This document shows positions 33,823 to 43,160 of a DNA stretch of 64,000 nt, piece after piece. Numbering within the stretch: the first letter of the stretch is position 1; each line of letters opens with the position of its first letter. The notes under the pieces are model-generated. The model ran no database searches and was not told where the DNA came from. It was given only the letters and a program-made list of their open reading frames with translations. The DNA is from Lutibacter sp. B1 (GTDB lineage Bacteria; Bacteroidota; Bacteroidia; Flavobacteriales; Flavobacteriaceae). The translations under genes were made by a program, and so were the position numbers. The stretch is taken from positions 1 through 64,000 of the forward strand of contig NZ_JAAZUI010000001.1 of the NCBI RefSeq assembly GCF_012524075.1. Reading direction: 5' to 3'.

Positions 33823-35016
33823 ATGAAAAATATAATTTTTAAAAAACACTTGTTATTTCTATTAACAATCGTTTTTATTAACAGTAGTTTTTCGCAAGAT
33901 ATTAAACTTAAAAAATTCAATTCGGCTGAACTAAATAACGATCGTTATTTAAAAATATACATTCCTCCAAGCTATCACTTAGATTCTGCAAAAGTGTATC
34001 CGTTAACTATTGTTTTAGATGCCGAATATTTATTTGATGTTTACGTAGGCAATGCTATTCTTTTTGCAAATAAAGACAAAGCTCCGGAACAAATAATAGT
34101 TGGTATTAACCAAAATCAGTACAATGAACGATATGAAGACTGTTCTTATCAAATAGAAAATAGCTTTCCAACCGAACAAGGCGAAGCTTTTTATAGATTT
34201 GTAAGAGGTGAATTATTTGAATATTTTGAAGAAAATTATCGTATTTCTCCATTCAAAACCATCGTTGGAAACACATTAACTGCAAACTTTATCAATTACT
34301 TTTTAATTGAAGAATATCCCGGTTTTAATGCATTTATTAATATCAATCCGTATTATGCGTTAGATGTGCCAACCATGATACAAAATAAAATTCCTACTTT
34401 AAAAGATGAAAACATTTATTACTATTTATGTGGAGGAGAATATAATTCGGAAAAATGGCAAACACCCATTAATACAACCAATTCACTATTAGCTAGTACA
34501 GATAATCCTAAATTCAAATATAAATTTGACACTTTTAACAACAGCATAGCATCAATAGGGCAAGCAATACCAAGTGCAATGGCTTTTATTTTTGAAATGT
34601 ACTCTGCAATTTCAAAAGAAGAATTTGATAAAAATATAAAAACCTTATCTCCGGCTGACGCTATTGCTTATTTAGAAAATAAATATGTAGAAATTGAATA
34701 TTTATTTGGCAGTAATTTAAAAATTAGAGAGCGTGATATTTTTGCGATTGAACCCATAATTTTAGATAAAGAAAATGGTGATTACCTTAAAAACTTTGGT
34801 GAAATAATCAATAAACTTTATAAAGAATCTCCTATTGGAGATTATTATATTGGCAGATATTATGAAACCGGAGGTAAATACAAACAAGCTTTAAAATATT
34901 ACAAAAGCGGTTATATGAAGTTGCCTGAAGACGACCCTAATGCCGATGCTTATTATGGAAATATTGAACGTGTTCTTAATAAAAAAGAAGGCATATTTGA
35001 CGAACAAAAAAACTAA
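33823..35016 (+). CDS. esterase-fold secreted protein lacking the usual serine
   Basis: A 397-residue protein with signal peptide (ending NSSFSQ). Residues about 20-270 follow the esterase D/enterochelin-esterase fold: RYLKIYIPPSYHLDSAKVYPLTIVLDAEYLFD. At the nucleophile elbow, where GxSxG is expected, it reads TIVGNTLTANF (about residues 147-156), with no serine. It is therefore probably not a classical serine hydrolase, unless the Thr substitutes. The C-terminal part has TPR-like helices (YYIGRYYETGGKYKQALKYYKSG). It lies between the metallophosphatase fusion (22 bases) and a C1 peptidase (15 bases), which suggests one operon of secreted proteins. Confidence 0.75.
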   Translation: MKNIIFKKHLLFLLTIVFINSSFSQDIKLKKFNSAELNNDRYLKIYIPPSYHLDSAKVYPLTIVLDAEYLFDVYVGNAILFANKDKAPEQIIVGINQNQYNERYEDCSYQIENSFPTEQGEAFYRFVRGELFEYFEENYRISPFKTIVGNTLTANFINYFLIEEYPGFNAFININPYYALDVPTMIQNKIPTLKDENIYYYLCGGEYNSEKWQTPINTTNSLLASTDNPKFKYKFDTFNNSIASIGQAIPSAMAFIFEMYSAISKEEFDKNIKTLSPADAIAYLENKYVEIEYLFGSNLKIRERDIFAIEPIILDKENGDYLKNFGEIINKLYKESPIGDYYIGRYYETGGKYKQALKYYKSGYMKLPEDDPNADAYYGNIERVLNKKEGIFDEQKN

Positions 35017-35031
35017 ATAAAATTTATACAA

Positions 35032-36189
35032 ATGAAACGCATTTTTCTTTTTATCACATTTTTTACAATAACTACACTTTTTTATGCTCAGGAAGATACT
35101 GTAGTAAAAGTTAACATACCTAATGAGCAAAAATATGAATTTACACCTATTATTGATATAGAGGCTTCTGCAGTTAAAAGTCAGGGAAATACAGGTACAT
35201 GCTGGAGTTTTTCAACTTCATCTTTTATTGAATCTGAAATTTTTAGAAATACGGGCAAAATGATCGATATTTCTGAAATGTACACTGTTCGAAACACTTA
35301 TCCTGAAAAAGCATGGAATTATGTAATGCGCCAAGGTAAAATACAATTTAGCGAAGGTGGTTTGGCACACGATGTGATCAATTCTATAAAAAAATATGGA
35401 TTAGTACCTGAAAGTGCTTATTCCGGTTTGTTAAATAATTCAACAATGCACAACCATGCAACTATAATTCCAGACCTTGAAAAAGTTTTAAATGCTTATA
35501 TTAAAAATGATAAAGATTCTGACTATCCTAATTGGAAAGTTGCCGTAGATTCTATTTTAGATAAGCATTTAGGTAAAACACCTGAAAATTTCAATTATGA
35601 AGGTATTACTTATACTCCAATGTCTTTTTTAGAAATGACAAAGATAAGCACCTCTAATTATGTTACTTTAACTTCATTTATACACCAACCGTTTTACAGC
35701 CAATTTATTTTAAATATTCCTGATAATTTCTCGAACGGAATTTTTTATAACATTCCTCTAAATCAATTGGTTTATGAGGTTGACAACGCTCTTAAAAAAG
35801 GATATACATTAGCATTGGATTGTGATGTTTCAGAAAAAACTTTTTCTCAAAAATATGGTGTTGCGGTGGTTCCAAAACAAGTAGAAGACTCTACAAAATG
35901 TTTGACTTATATTGTTGAAGAAAATACTATTACTCCTGAATTCAGACAAGAAGAATTTGAAAATTACAATACAACCGACGATCATTTAATGCATATTGTA
36001 GGTTTAGTAAAAGATCAAAACGGAAATGAATATTACAAAGTAAAAAACTCTTGGGGAAGTACAGGTAAACGCATTGGAAATGGCGGTTATATTTATATGA
36101 GTAAAGCGTTTTTTAAATTAAAAACCATTTCTGTTTCAGTACATAAAAATGCTTTAAGTGATGAAGTAAAAAATGAACTTAAAATTTAA
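35032..36189 (+). CDS. secreted papain-like (C1) cysteine peptidase
   Basis: A 385-residue protein with signal peptide (ITTLFYAQ). The catalytic Cys is in SQGNTGTCWSFSTSSF, the His in DDHLMHIVGLV and the Asn in YYKVKNSWGS, so the triad is complete. The layout follows the bleomycin hydrolase/aminopeptidase C branch of C1 peptidases. It probably cleaves peptides in the periplasm. It is the last gene of the 30099-36189 cluster and is followed by a dispersed palindromic element. Confidence 0.9.
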   Translation: MKRIFLFITFFTITTLFYAQEDTVVKVNIPNEQKYEFTPIIDIEASAVKSQGNTGTCWSFSTSSFIESEIFRNTGKMIDISEMYTVRNTYPEKAWNYVMRQGKIQFSEGGLAHDVINSIKKYGLVPESAYSGLLNNSTMHNHATIIPDLEKVLNAYIKNDKDSDYPNWKVAVDSILDKHLGKTPENFNYEGITYTPMSFLEMTKISTSNYVTLTSFIHQPFYSQFILNIPDNFSNGIFYNIPLNQLVYEVDNALKKGYTLALDCDVSEKTFSQKYGVAVVPKQVEDSTKCLTYIVEENTITPEFRQEEFENYNTTDDHLMHIVGLVKDQNGNEYYKVKNSWGSTGKRIGNGGYIYMSKAFFKLKTISVSVHKNALSDEVKNELKI

Positions 36190-36195
36190 ACCTTT

Positions 36196-36363
36196 TTATA
36201 ATAAAAAAATTGTTTAAAAATAGGTGTACACGTCATTCTGAACTTGATTCAGAATCTCATCATCTTGAATGCTAATAATTATACGAACCTGAAATCGAAG
36301 ATTCAGCGTAGCTAAACAAGTTCAGGTTGACGAAAAATTTGCTTTTTAAACAGTTTTTTATAA
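36196..36363. repeat. dispersed palindromic element, copy C
   Basis: A 168-bp element between the convergent C1 peptidase and S1-domain genes. Its ends pair imperfectly (TTGTTTAAAAA 36210-36220; TTTTTAAACAG 36343-36353). The core holds GTCATTCTGAACTTGATTCA, then GAATCTCA, then GAACCTGAAATCGAAGATTC and AGTTCAGGTTGACG. It is clearly related to copy A in both halves. Confidence 0.82.
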
Positions 36364-36364
36364 A

Positions 36365-36778
36365 CTAAACCAATCTAATTCCTTCTTCAGAAATTGTAAT
36401 TAATTTTTGTCTAAACAAACCGCCAACTGCATTTTTAAAAGCTTTTTTACTCATTCCTAATTGGTATTTTATATCATCCGGCGAACTTTTATCGTTCAAT
36501 GGTAAAAAACCTTCATTCTGTTTTAAAGCATTTAGTATTTTAATCTCGTAACTTACAATAGTCTGCTTAAAACCAATTGGTTGCAAGCTTACATCAAGTT
36601 TTTCATCATCACGAATTTTCTTTATATAGCCAATCAGTTCTTGTCCCTCACTAATTTTTTGAAAAAGTTCATTTCTATATAACAAACCTTCAAATTCATG
36701 CTCAATCAATACTGTAAAACCCAAAGCTGTTTGCCTTACAACAATTAAATCTACCTTATCTCCTACTTTTAATTCCAT
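36365..36778 (-). CDS. CvfB-like S1 RNA-binding protein (short form)
   Basis: A 137-residue protein with an S1/OB segment (KVGDKVDLIVVRQTALGFTVLIEHEFEGLLYRNE) and a C-terminal winged-helix segment (GMSKKAFKNAVGGLFRQKLITI) as found at the end of CvfB proteins. It is about half the usual CvfB length (near 280), lacking the repeated S1 units; such short versions are common next to menD in Bacteroidota. RNA binding is inferred from the family. The gap to menD is three bases, so translation is probably coupled. Confidence 0.85.
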   Translation of the reverse strand: MELKVGDKVDLIVVRQTALGFTVLIEHEFEGLLYRNELFQKISEGQELIGYIKKIRDDEKLDVSLQPIGFKQTIVSYEIKILNALKQNEGFLPLNDKSSPDDIKYQLGMSKKAFKNAVGGLFRQKLITISEEGIRLV

Positions 36779-36781
36779 TAT

Positions 36782-38449
36782 TTATACTTTTAAATTGTTG
36801 AAATATGATTTTAATACTATATCGTTCTTTTCTCTAGGCGTAAAAATTTCTACTAATTTAGGTTTGTCAGACTCATTATAAAAATCAGAAAGTTTTACAT
36901 TTAATTCCTCTTCATCTTTAACTGTAATATATTCAAAATTATACATTTTACATATATATTTTGCAGTTAAATTATGAGGTGTTTCAAAATAATTCAAGGC
37001 ATTGGTTTGGTTTGGCCCGGGAATAAACCTAAAAATACCTCCTCCTCCATTATTTATTAAAATAATTCTAAAAGATTTAGGTATATAACTGTTCCACAAA
37101 GCATTACTATCATAAAAAAAACTAATATCACCTGTAATAAAAACTGTGTTTTCTTTAACAATACTTGCCGCACCAATTGCTGTACTTGTACTGCCGTCAA
37201 TACCGCTTGTCCCTCTATTGCAAAAAACACGTAAACTTTTATTGATATCGAACAACTGAGAATACCTAATAATTGAACTGTTACTTAACTGTAACTGTGA
37301 ATTATTTGGAATTGAAGGTAGTATTTTACTAAAAACTTTTAAATCAGAGTATTCACAATTATCAATAAACTCTTGGTGTTTTTGTAATCTGAACGATTTT
37401 TTATTCAACCAAAATTGCTGATAATCGCTTTCTTTTAGCTTTGTTAAAAAGAAAAACTGACTAAAAAAGAGTTGTGATGAAATTTTAAAATGATGCTCTA
37501 AACAATGAAACGTATCAAAAGCTTTTTTAGCATCTACATGCCAATGATGTTTTGGCTGATATTTTCTTAAATGTTGTTTTATTTTTTTTGAAACAATCAT
37601 TCCTCCTAAACTCAATAAAATTTCAGGTTGAAATTGCTCTAATTCGTCTTCAACAAAAGGAAAAATAAGCTTATCAATACTATTTATAAATTTCGGATTT
37701 GAAACATTTGCCGTATTTTCAATTAAAATTAAAACAGAAGGATCTTTAGCTAAATGCTCTAACTGTGTTTGCAACAATTCATCAGGAAAATGCTCACCAA
37801 CCAATACTATTTTTTTAGTTGAAACATTCCAAATATCAGCAAATTTTTGGAGCTCATCTACTTCTAGTGGAATTTCATCCAGTAAACTATCTTTTAATTC
37901 TTCTTTCACTTCAACTTCTTCAAACTTAAAATCTTCAAATTCATATAAAGGCTCATCAAAAGGTACATTTATATGTACTGGACCCTTATTGGCTATTACT
38001 GCTTCAAACGCATTTTTAAGTATAACATCATCGTTTTCATTACCTAAATTTGCGCTAAATTCTATATGATTTTCAAAAACATTTTCTTGCTTAATAGTTT
38101 GTCCGTCTCCAATATCAATTAAGTGTTTGGGTCTGTCGGCAGAAATAACAACTAAAGGTATATTACTGTAAAAAGCTTCAGAAATTGCCGGATAATAATT
38201 TAACAATGCAGAACCCGAAGTACAAACAATTGCCACCGGTTTTTGCAATTGCTGAGCTATGCCCAAAGCAAAAAAAGCTGCACAGCGTTCATCTACAACA
38301 CTGTATGTTTTTATTTTAGGATGATTAGAAAACCCAATTGTTAAAGGTGCATTTCGAGAACCAGGTGAAATTACTACGTGTTCAATTTTATATTTTACAC
38401 AAGACAAAATTACTTGTTGAGCTAAATTGTTTAGTGGAAATTCCGGCAT
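36782..38449 (-). CDS. menD: SEPHCHC synthase
   Basis: Thiamine diphosphate-dependent enzyme (555 aa) making 2-succinyl-5-enolpyruvyl-6-hydroxy-3-cyclohexene-1-carboxylate from isochorismate and 2-oxoglutarate in menaquinone synthesis. Features are VISPGSRNAPLTIGF, the ThDP glutamate in SYSVVDERCAAF-like KTYSVVDERCAAF, CTSGSALLNYYPAI, and the Mg/ThDP motif in FITGDISFFYDSNALWNS with NNGGGGIFRF. Length is normal. Confidence 0.96.
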   Translation of the reverse strand: MPEFPLNNLAQQVILSCVKYKIEHVVISPGSRNAPLTIGFSNHPKIKTYSVVDERCAAFFALGIAQQLQKPVAIVCTSGSALLNYYPAISEAFYSNIPLVVISADRPKHLIDIGDGQTIKQENVFENHIEFSANLGNENDDVILKNAFEAVIANKGPVHINVPFDEPLYEFEDFKFEEVEVKEELKDSLLDEIPLEVDELQKFADIWNVSTKKIVLVGEHFPDELLQTQLEHLAKDPSVLILIENTANVSNPKFINSIDKLIFPFVEDELEQFQPEILLSLGGMIVSKKIKQHLRKYQPKHHWHVDAKKAFDTFHCLEHHFKISSQLFFSQFFFLTKLKESDYQQFWLNKKSFRLQKHQEFIDNCEYSDLKVFSKILPSIPNNSQLQLSNSSIIRYSQLFDINKSLRVFCNRGTSGIDGSTSTAIGAASIVKENTVFITGDISFFYDSNALWNSYIPKSFRIILINNGGGGIFRFIPGPNQTNALNYFETPHNLTAKYICKMYNFEYITVKDEEELNVKLSDFYNESDKPKLVEIFTPREKNDIVLKSYFNNLKV

Positions 38450-38567
38450 GTACTTTTTAAATTAAGATTACAAAGTTACATAAAGTTATTGTAGTTTTTA
38501 TAATTTGGGTATAGTTTTAAAATTGATAATTATCATACAAAAACTATACGAAATACTCTAATTTTAA

Positions 38568-39716
38568 TTGTCCAATAAAAATTATATATACATTTTGTTA
38601 AAACTACTATCATTACTTTCTCCTTTATTTATAAACTTATTTGGCGCTATAATTTTACTTGCCACATCAAATAAAAATTATAAGAATAGGTTTTATTTAG
38701 GGTTGTTTTTTGCTAACAGTTTTATAATTTTTACAGGTCATTTTTTATCATTTTTAAAGTATTGGGAGCTATTTAAATATATTGATTTTCTATTTTTATC
38801 GGCATTACTAGCATTTTACCCTCTCTTTTATTTGTTTATTAAAAGTGCTTTTAATTATAATATTTTATCTCCAAAAAACATATATCATTTCATCCCTTCA
38901 ATTGTAGTTGGAATTTTAATGCTTGCTACAACTGTTTATACCGGTTCTAAAAGTTATACTATTTATATGAATAATAATTTATATAATAGTCCAATTAACA
39001 ATAATGGCGCTTTAATTTTAGCTTTTATTTACAAAGGAAGCAGAGCTTTTCATCTTTTACAAATTCTATTTTATAATTTTATAACTATTAAATATATTAT
39101 TGCTGCTAAAAAAAACATACACAACTCTTTTTCTAATTTGGATAAATATCAAGAAAAATATTTTTACATAGTTACAGTATCGTTTATTTTATTAATGTCT
39201 ATTCCAGGTTTTTTTGTAACTTTTATAGGTAGAACTCCCTTTATCTCAAATGATATTATGCTTTTTTTAGTAACATGTATTTTTACATTGTTATATATAA
39301 TTTTAGCCGTTATAGGAATACAACAAAAACCTTCAGAAAGCCACTTTTCTGATTTTGAAATTAATGATGAATTGAATCATAACAATGAGTTATTAGAACT
39401 CGAACAGCATCTTATTGAATATTTTAATAAAGAAAAACCTTGGCTTAATCCCGATTTAAATATTTGGGATGTTGCCAAAAATATTGGCACAAACCGCTCT
39501 TATGTTTCTAAAATAATAAATGAAAATTTAGGAAGTAATTTTAATCAGTTTGTAAATAATTACAGAATTGAAGAAGCTAAAGAATTATTAAAAAAATCTC
39601 CTGAACGTACAATAGGAGAAATTAGTGAACTTTCGGGTTTTGGATCGGTAAATTCATTTATCAGAATATTTAAACAAACTGAAAATTGTACACCTACTAA
39701 ATTTAAAAAATCTTAA
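38568..39716 (+). CDS. membrane-anchored AraC-family regulator
   Basis: A 382-residue protein with about seven hydrophobic segments in residues 1-240 and a C-terminal AraC-type double helix-turn-helix (residues about 285-382: IWDVAKNIGTNRSYVSKII and RTIGEISELSGFGSVNSF). This is the common flavobacterial 7TM-AraC design, in which a membrane sensor is joined to a DNA-binding domain. No ATG precedes the first membrane segment; the TTG at 38568 is the best start, with a second TTG nine codons later. The target is unknown; the neighbours are menaquinone genes on the other strand. Confidence 0.85.
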   Translation: MSNKNYIYILLKLLSLLSPLFINLFGAIILLATSNKNYKNRFYLGLFFANSFIIFTGHFLSFLKYWELFKYIDFLFLSALLAFYPLFYLFIKSAFNYNILSPKNIYHFIPSIVVGILMLATTVYTGSKSYTIYMNNNLYNSPINNNGALILAFIYKGSRAFHLLQILFYNFITIKYIIAAKKNIHNSFSNLDKYQEKYFYIVTVSFILLMSIPGFFVTFIGRTPFISNDIMLFLVTCIFTLLYIILAVIGIQQKPSESHFSDFEINDELNHNNELLELEQHLIEYFNKEKPWLNPDLNIWDVAKNIGTNRSYVSKIINENLGSNFNQFVNNYRIEEAKELLKKSPERTIGEISELSGFGSVNSFIRIFKQTENCTPTKFKKS

Positions 39717-39914
39717 AGTTTTTTTACCATTTGAATATAGTTTTATACGATATAAAACATATTAAACAGATATACTTTATAATTTTATACTCACAAAAAC
39801 CACTGAGTTTAACTTAAAATTTGAGATTTTATTGCTATGCTCAAAAGTAATTATGTAACCCCACGTACATATTCGTCTAAACTTCAAAAAGAAAATTAAA
39901 TTTAGTGGTTTCTT

Positions 39915-40985
39915 TTATAAAATACTTTTCATAATTTGAGCCTTAGATACTGTTTCTTCCCACTCTTTAACAGGATTACTATCTATAGTTATACCTCCTC
40001 CAATAAATAAGTTTATACACTTTTTATCAATATTCATACATCTCAAATTCACAAATAAATTAGTTGAATTATCTACATTTAATTCCCCTAAATAACCCGA
40101 ATAATAAGCTCTGCTATACCCTTCGTTCTCTAAAATAAACTTAGTAACAACTTTTTTAGGCAGTCCACAAACTGCAGGTGTTGGATGAAGTGAATTGATA
40201 AGGTTCTCCAATAAATCTAAACTCTTTAATTTACCAAAAATATCGGTTCTTATATGCACCAAATTTCCGGCCTTTACTGTATATGGTTCACTTACTTTAG
40301 TTATAGCAACTGTAGTTTTTAAGTTTTCTAAAATAAAATCGGTTACAAATTGTTGTTCTTGCTTTTCTTTTTGTTCCCAAATTACATTGGTGGTTCCTAT
40401 ATATTTTTGAGTTCCGGCCAAAGCAATTGTTTTAAATTGATTTTTAGTGATATTAATCAATCTTTCTGGTGTTGCTCCCATCCACAACCCAACTTTAGGA
40501 TGATACCACAAATACACAAAAGCATTTTTGTAGGTATCCAACATTTTTTTTAATGTATGTACTACATCAAAATCCGTATATTCTATTTTTTCTTTTCTTG
40601 ATAAAACAATTTTTTGAGCGTTTTTGTTTTTTATATACTCCACTCCTTTTTCAACTAATACAATATGTTTTTCTTTTAATTTTTCATCACTAACAATTGA
40701 TAGTTTTTTTAACGAATTTGATGTACCTATAACAATATCATTATTTATTTTAACAGAGAAGGTTACACTTTTCTCTATCGGAAAAATTACTCTTTTTTCA
40801 TTATTTTCAAAAGGAGCAAAAATAAATCCGGTTTGTTTAAAAGAGTCTAATTCAAATAACTCATCTGTTGTTTGCATATAAGCAAAAATGATTTGTTCAT
40901 TTGGTTTTCTATAAACTACAAATGGTTTTTTAGATAAGTATATCTCTTCAATTTTAATAAAAAAATTTTCTATTTCTTTATTCAA
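39915..40985 (-). CDS. menF: isochorismate synthase
   Basis: Chorismate-binding enzyme (356 aa) converting chorismate to isochorismate, the first step of menaquinone synthesis. Family features are KIVLSRKEKIEY, LWMGATPERLI, TIALAGTQKY, HPTPAVCGLPK and the C-terminal RAYYSGYLGEL and LFIGGGITIDSNPVKEWEET. It could also be called EntC/DhbC type; the men context favours menaquinone. The gap to the upstream thioesterase gene is three bases. Confidence 0.92.
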   Translation of the reverse strand: MNKEIENFFIKIEEIYLSKKPFVVYRKPNEQIIFAYMQTTDELFELDSFKQTGFIFAPFENNEKRVIFPIEKSVTFSVKINNDIVIGTSNSLKKLSIVSDEKLKEKHIVLVEKGVEYIKNKNAQKIVLSRKEKIEYTDFDVVHTLKKMLDTYKNAFVYLWYHPKVGLWMGATPERLINITKNQFKTIALAGTQKYIGTTNVIWEQKEKQEQQFVTDFILENLKTTVAITKVSEPYTVKAGNLVHIRTDIFGKLKSLDLLENLINSLHPTPAVCGLPKKVVTKFILENEGYSRAYYSGYLGELNVDNSTNLFVNLRCMNIDKKCINLFIGGGITIDSNPVKEWEETVSKAQIMKSIL

Positions 40986-40988
40986 TTT

Positions 40989-41408
40989 TTAATTTTTAGG
41001 TAAAATAATATTGGTTAGTTTACAAATTGAAATTAAATTATTTTGATCATCGGTAATTTTAATTTCAATTAAATGTGTAGTTCTGCCTTTATGAATAAAC
41101 TTAGCGGTTGCTGTAACTATACCATTTTTAACACTTTTTAAATGATTAGCAGAAAACTCAATTCCTCTAACAGTATAATTTTCTTTGTCAATAACTAAAA
41201 GCGAAACCGGGCTGCCAACACTTTCTGCCAAAGCCATAGTAGCGCCTCCGTTTAAAATACCATCGGGCTGATAAACTCTTGAATTTACCGGCATTGTGGC
41301 AACTAAAAAATCATCACCATAATCAACATATTTTATATGTAACGTTTCCATCAAGGTATCTTTACACATACTATTAAAAAGCTGAAGTGTTTTTTCTTTA
41401 TTTTTCAT
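40989..41408 (-). CDS. PaaI/MenI-type hotdog thioesterase
   Basis: A 139-residue single hotdog domain with YQPDGILNGGATMALAESVGS, the typical Asn/Gly-Gly and Glu of 4HBT-II (PaaI-type) thioesterases. Coupling to the isochorismate synthase gene (3-base gap) suggests it hydrolyses dihydroxynaphthoyl-CoA in menaquinone synthesis (the MenI step), which is inference from context. Other acyl-CoA substrates are possible. Confidence 0.85.
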   Translation of the reverse strand: MKNKEKTLQLFNSMCKDTLMETLHIKYVDYGDDFLVATMPVNSRVYQPDGILNGGATMALAESVGSPVSLLVIDKENYTVRGIEFSANHLKSVKNGIVTATAKFIHKGRTTHLIEIKITDDQNNLISICKLTNIILPKN

Positions 41409-41482
41409 AATAAAATGTTAGTGTGTAAAAATAAGAATTAAAACTTTATATTACATTTGTATATAATTTAAAGTGTTTAAAC

Positions 41483-41989
41483 ATGGCTTATAAATTTAGA
41501 GTTATACTAGACGTTGAAGAAGATGTTTTTAGAGATATTGTTTTTAATGATAAACTTTGTTTAGAAGATTTGCATTACACAATTGCCAAATCTTTTGGGT
41601 TTAATGGACAAGAAATGGCTTCTTTTTACAGAACTAACGATGAATGGGAACAAGGTGACGAAATTCCTCTTTTTGACATGTCGGAAGATGGTAGTTCTTT
41701 ATCTATGCAAAACTGCTCTATAAAAAGTATTTTTAAAAAGAAAGGTGATAAACTAATTTATGTATACGATTTTTTCTCAATGTGGACTTTTTATGTTGAG
41801 TTATCTAAAATTATTGATGATAAAAATGTAGACTTGCCAAAAGTAGTTTTATCATTTGGTAATGTGCCCGAAAAAGCTCCCAAAAAAGAGTTTATATCTG
41901 ATGATGATGACGATTTAGATGATTACGATTTATTTAATGATGAAGAGAACTTTAAAAATTTAGATGATTTAGATTTTGATAATTATTAA
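41483..41989 (+). CDS. pRiA4b ORF-3-like protein with acidic tail
   Basis: A 168-residue protein of the plasmid pRiA4b ORF-3-like family (AYKFRVILDVEEDVFRDIVF, then DLHYTIAKSFGF and KLIYVYDFFSMWTFYVEL). The family is named after plasmid and IS-linked genes, but chromosomal copies are usual and no transposase is nearby. The last 35 residues are strongly acidic (DDDDDLDDYDLFNDEE). Function is unknown. The neighbours suggest no pathway. Confidence 0.8.
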   Translation: MAYKFRVILDVEEDVFRDIVFNDKLCLEDLHYTIAKSFGFNGQEMASFYRTNDEWEQGDEIPLFDMSEDGSSLSMQNCSIKSIFKKKGDKLIYVYDFFSMWTFYVELSKIIDDKNVDLPKVVLSFGNVPEKAPKKEFISDDDDDLDDYDLFNDEENFKNLDDLDFDNY

Positions 41990-42009
41990 TTACACTTTAA
42001 ATCTATACA

Positions 42010-43074
42010 TTATCTAATAATATACGTATTTACATTTTCGTAATTTCTTACCACAAAATCAAAAGCAACTTTTAGTATTTCTCCCATAGAATTACATTTT
42101 TTAAAGTTTTTATCTTTAGTATATTCTACTAAATCCATTTTTAATTGATGTATTTTTTCCGGAGTTGAAATTCTATCGTTTACCATACAAGCCAACAAAT
42201 CATTAACTCTTTCTTGAGCTCCTTTAATTCTCCTTGCAATAGCAGAACGTTCTTCTTTTTTATATTGCTCAATTGATTCTTTTTGTAAATTATCAGTAAC
42301 CATTTTTACAAAAGGATAATTTTCTTTGAAAAATTGAGGAAAGTACACTTTTAAATTTCCTTCAAAACTTTGCTGATCAAAATCCATAGCTCTAATTCTG
42401 TATTCAACCTGATCAAAATCGTACGATGCAACAATTACGTAATTATACGAACGCATATCACCCAATAAACGAATCATACAACGTTCATTAAATTTTACAA
42501 ACTCTTTAGAAATTCTTTTTTTTCCTCTAACCGAAACTGTATTTAAGTTTTCTGCTATAAAAACATCTCCGGGAATTCCTAAAACATGTTCTTCAATTAA
42601 AGTGTCTTTATAAATTAAAAAATTTATATTATTTGGAGATAAAATATGCTCTAATTCTAAACCGTAAACTCTTGAAGCATCAGCTTTTTTAACGTATAAA
42701 TACGTGTGGTTGTCATTTAAAATATTTCTAACTTTAACTCTAAAAGGTTTTGAATTTCCAAACGTACAATAATCAATTGCATCAACTGTTAAAAAGGGTA
42801 AAGAATCTTCACTTCCATCTCCATGCAAAATCATATACATTCTTTTTAAGCTCAAATCAATTTCATCTCTTTCATGTTCAGAATAATACACTCTTACCCA
42901 CAAAGTATCTTCTCCATTTTTATCGTAAACTACAATAGAACCTGCAAAACGAAGCAAATCATCATAAAAAACAGGAATTTTAATATTTCTATTATATTCT
43001 GTTAAATAATCATACAATTGTTCGTTTATTGGAAACGCCGGTTTTTTCTGTGAAATTAGTTTTTGTTGCATCAT
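42010..43074 (-). CDS. conserved hypothetical protein
   Basis: A 354-residue soluble protein, not assigned to a named family. Landmarks are RVYYSEHERDEIDLSLKRMY, FNERCMIRLLGDMRSYNYV, FDQVEYRIRAMDFDQQSFEG and a helical C-terminus with ERSAIARRIKGAQERVNDLL. The RLLGD plus MDFDQ arrangement slightly resembles a kinase-like fold, but this is too weak to call. It lies convergent to the pRiA4b ORF-3-like gene and divergent from the ABC transporter pair. Confidence 0.7.
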   Translation of the reverse strand: MMQQKLISQKKPAFPINEQLYDYLTEYNRNIKIPVFYDDLLRFAGSIVVYDKNGEDTLWVRVYYSEHERDEIDLSLKRMYMILHGDGSEDSLPFLTVDAIDYCTFGNSKPFRVKVRNILNDNHTYLYVKKADASRVYGLELEHILSPNNINFLIYKDTLIEEHVLGIPGDVFIAENLNTVSVRGKKRISKEFVKFNERCMIRLLGDMRSYNYVIVASYDFDQVEYRIRAMDFDQQSFEGNLKVYFPQFFKENYPFVKMVTDNLQKESIEQYKKEERSAIARRIKGAQERVNDLLACMVNDRISTPEKIHQLKMDLVEYTKDKNFKKCNSMGEILKVAFDFVVRNYENVNTYIIR

Positions 43075-43160
43075 AAAAATTCAAATTCTTTCAAATTTAG
43101 TATATTGCTGTAACAATATTAAAAAAATATCGTCTTAATTTTATACTAAACAAAAATATA

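Noticed and set aside
41483-41989. A plasmid or IS remnant, because the family is named after plasmid pRiA4b and IS passenger genes
   Set aside because: The ORF is intact, with no transposase, terminal repeats or composition change nearby.
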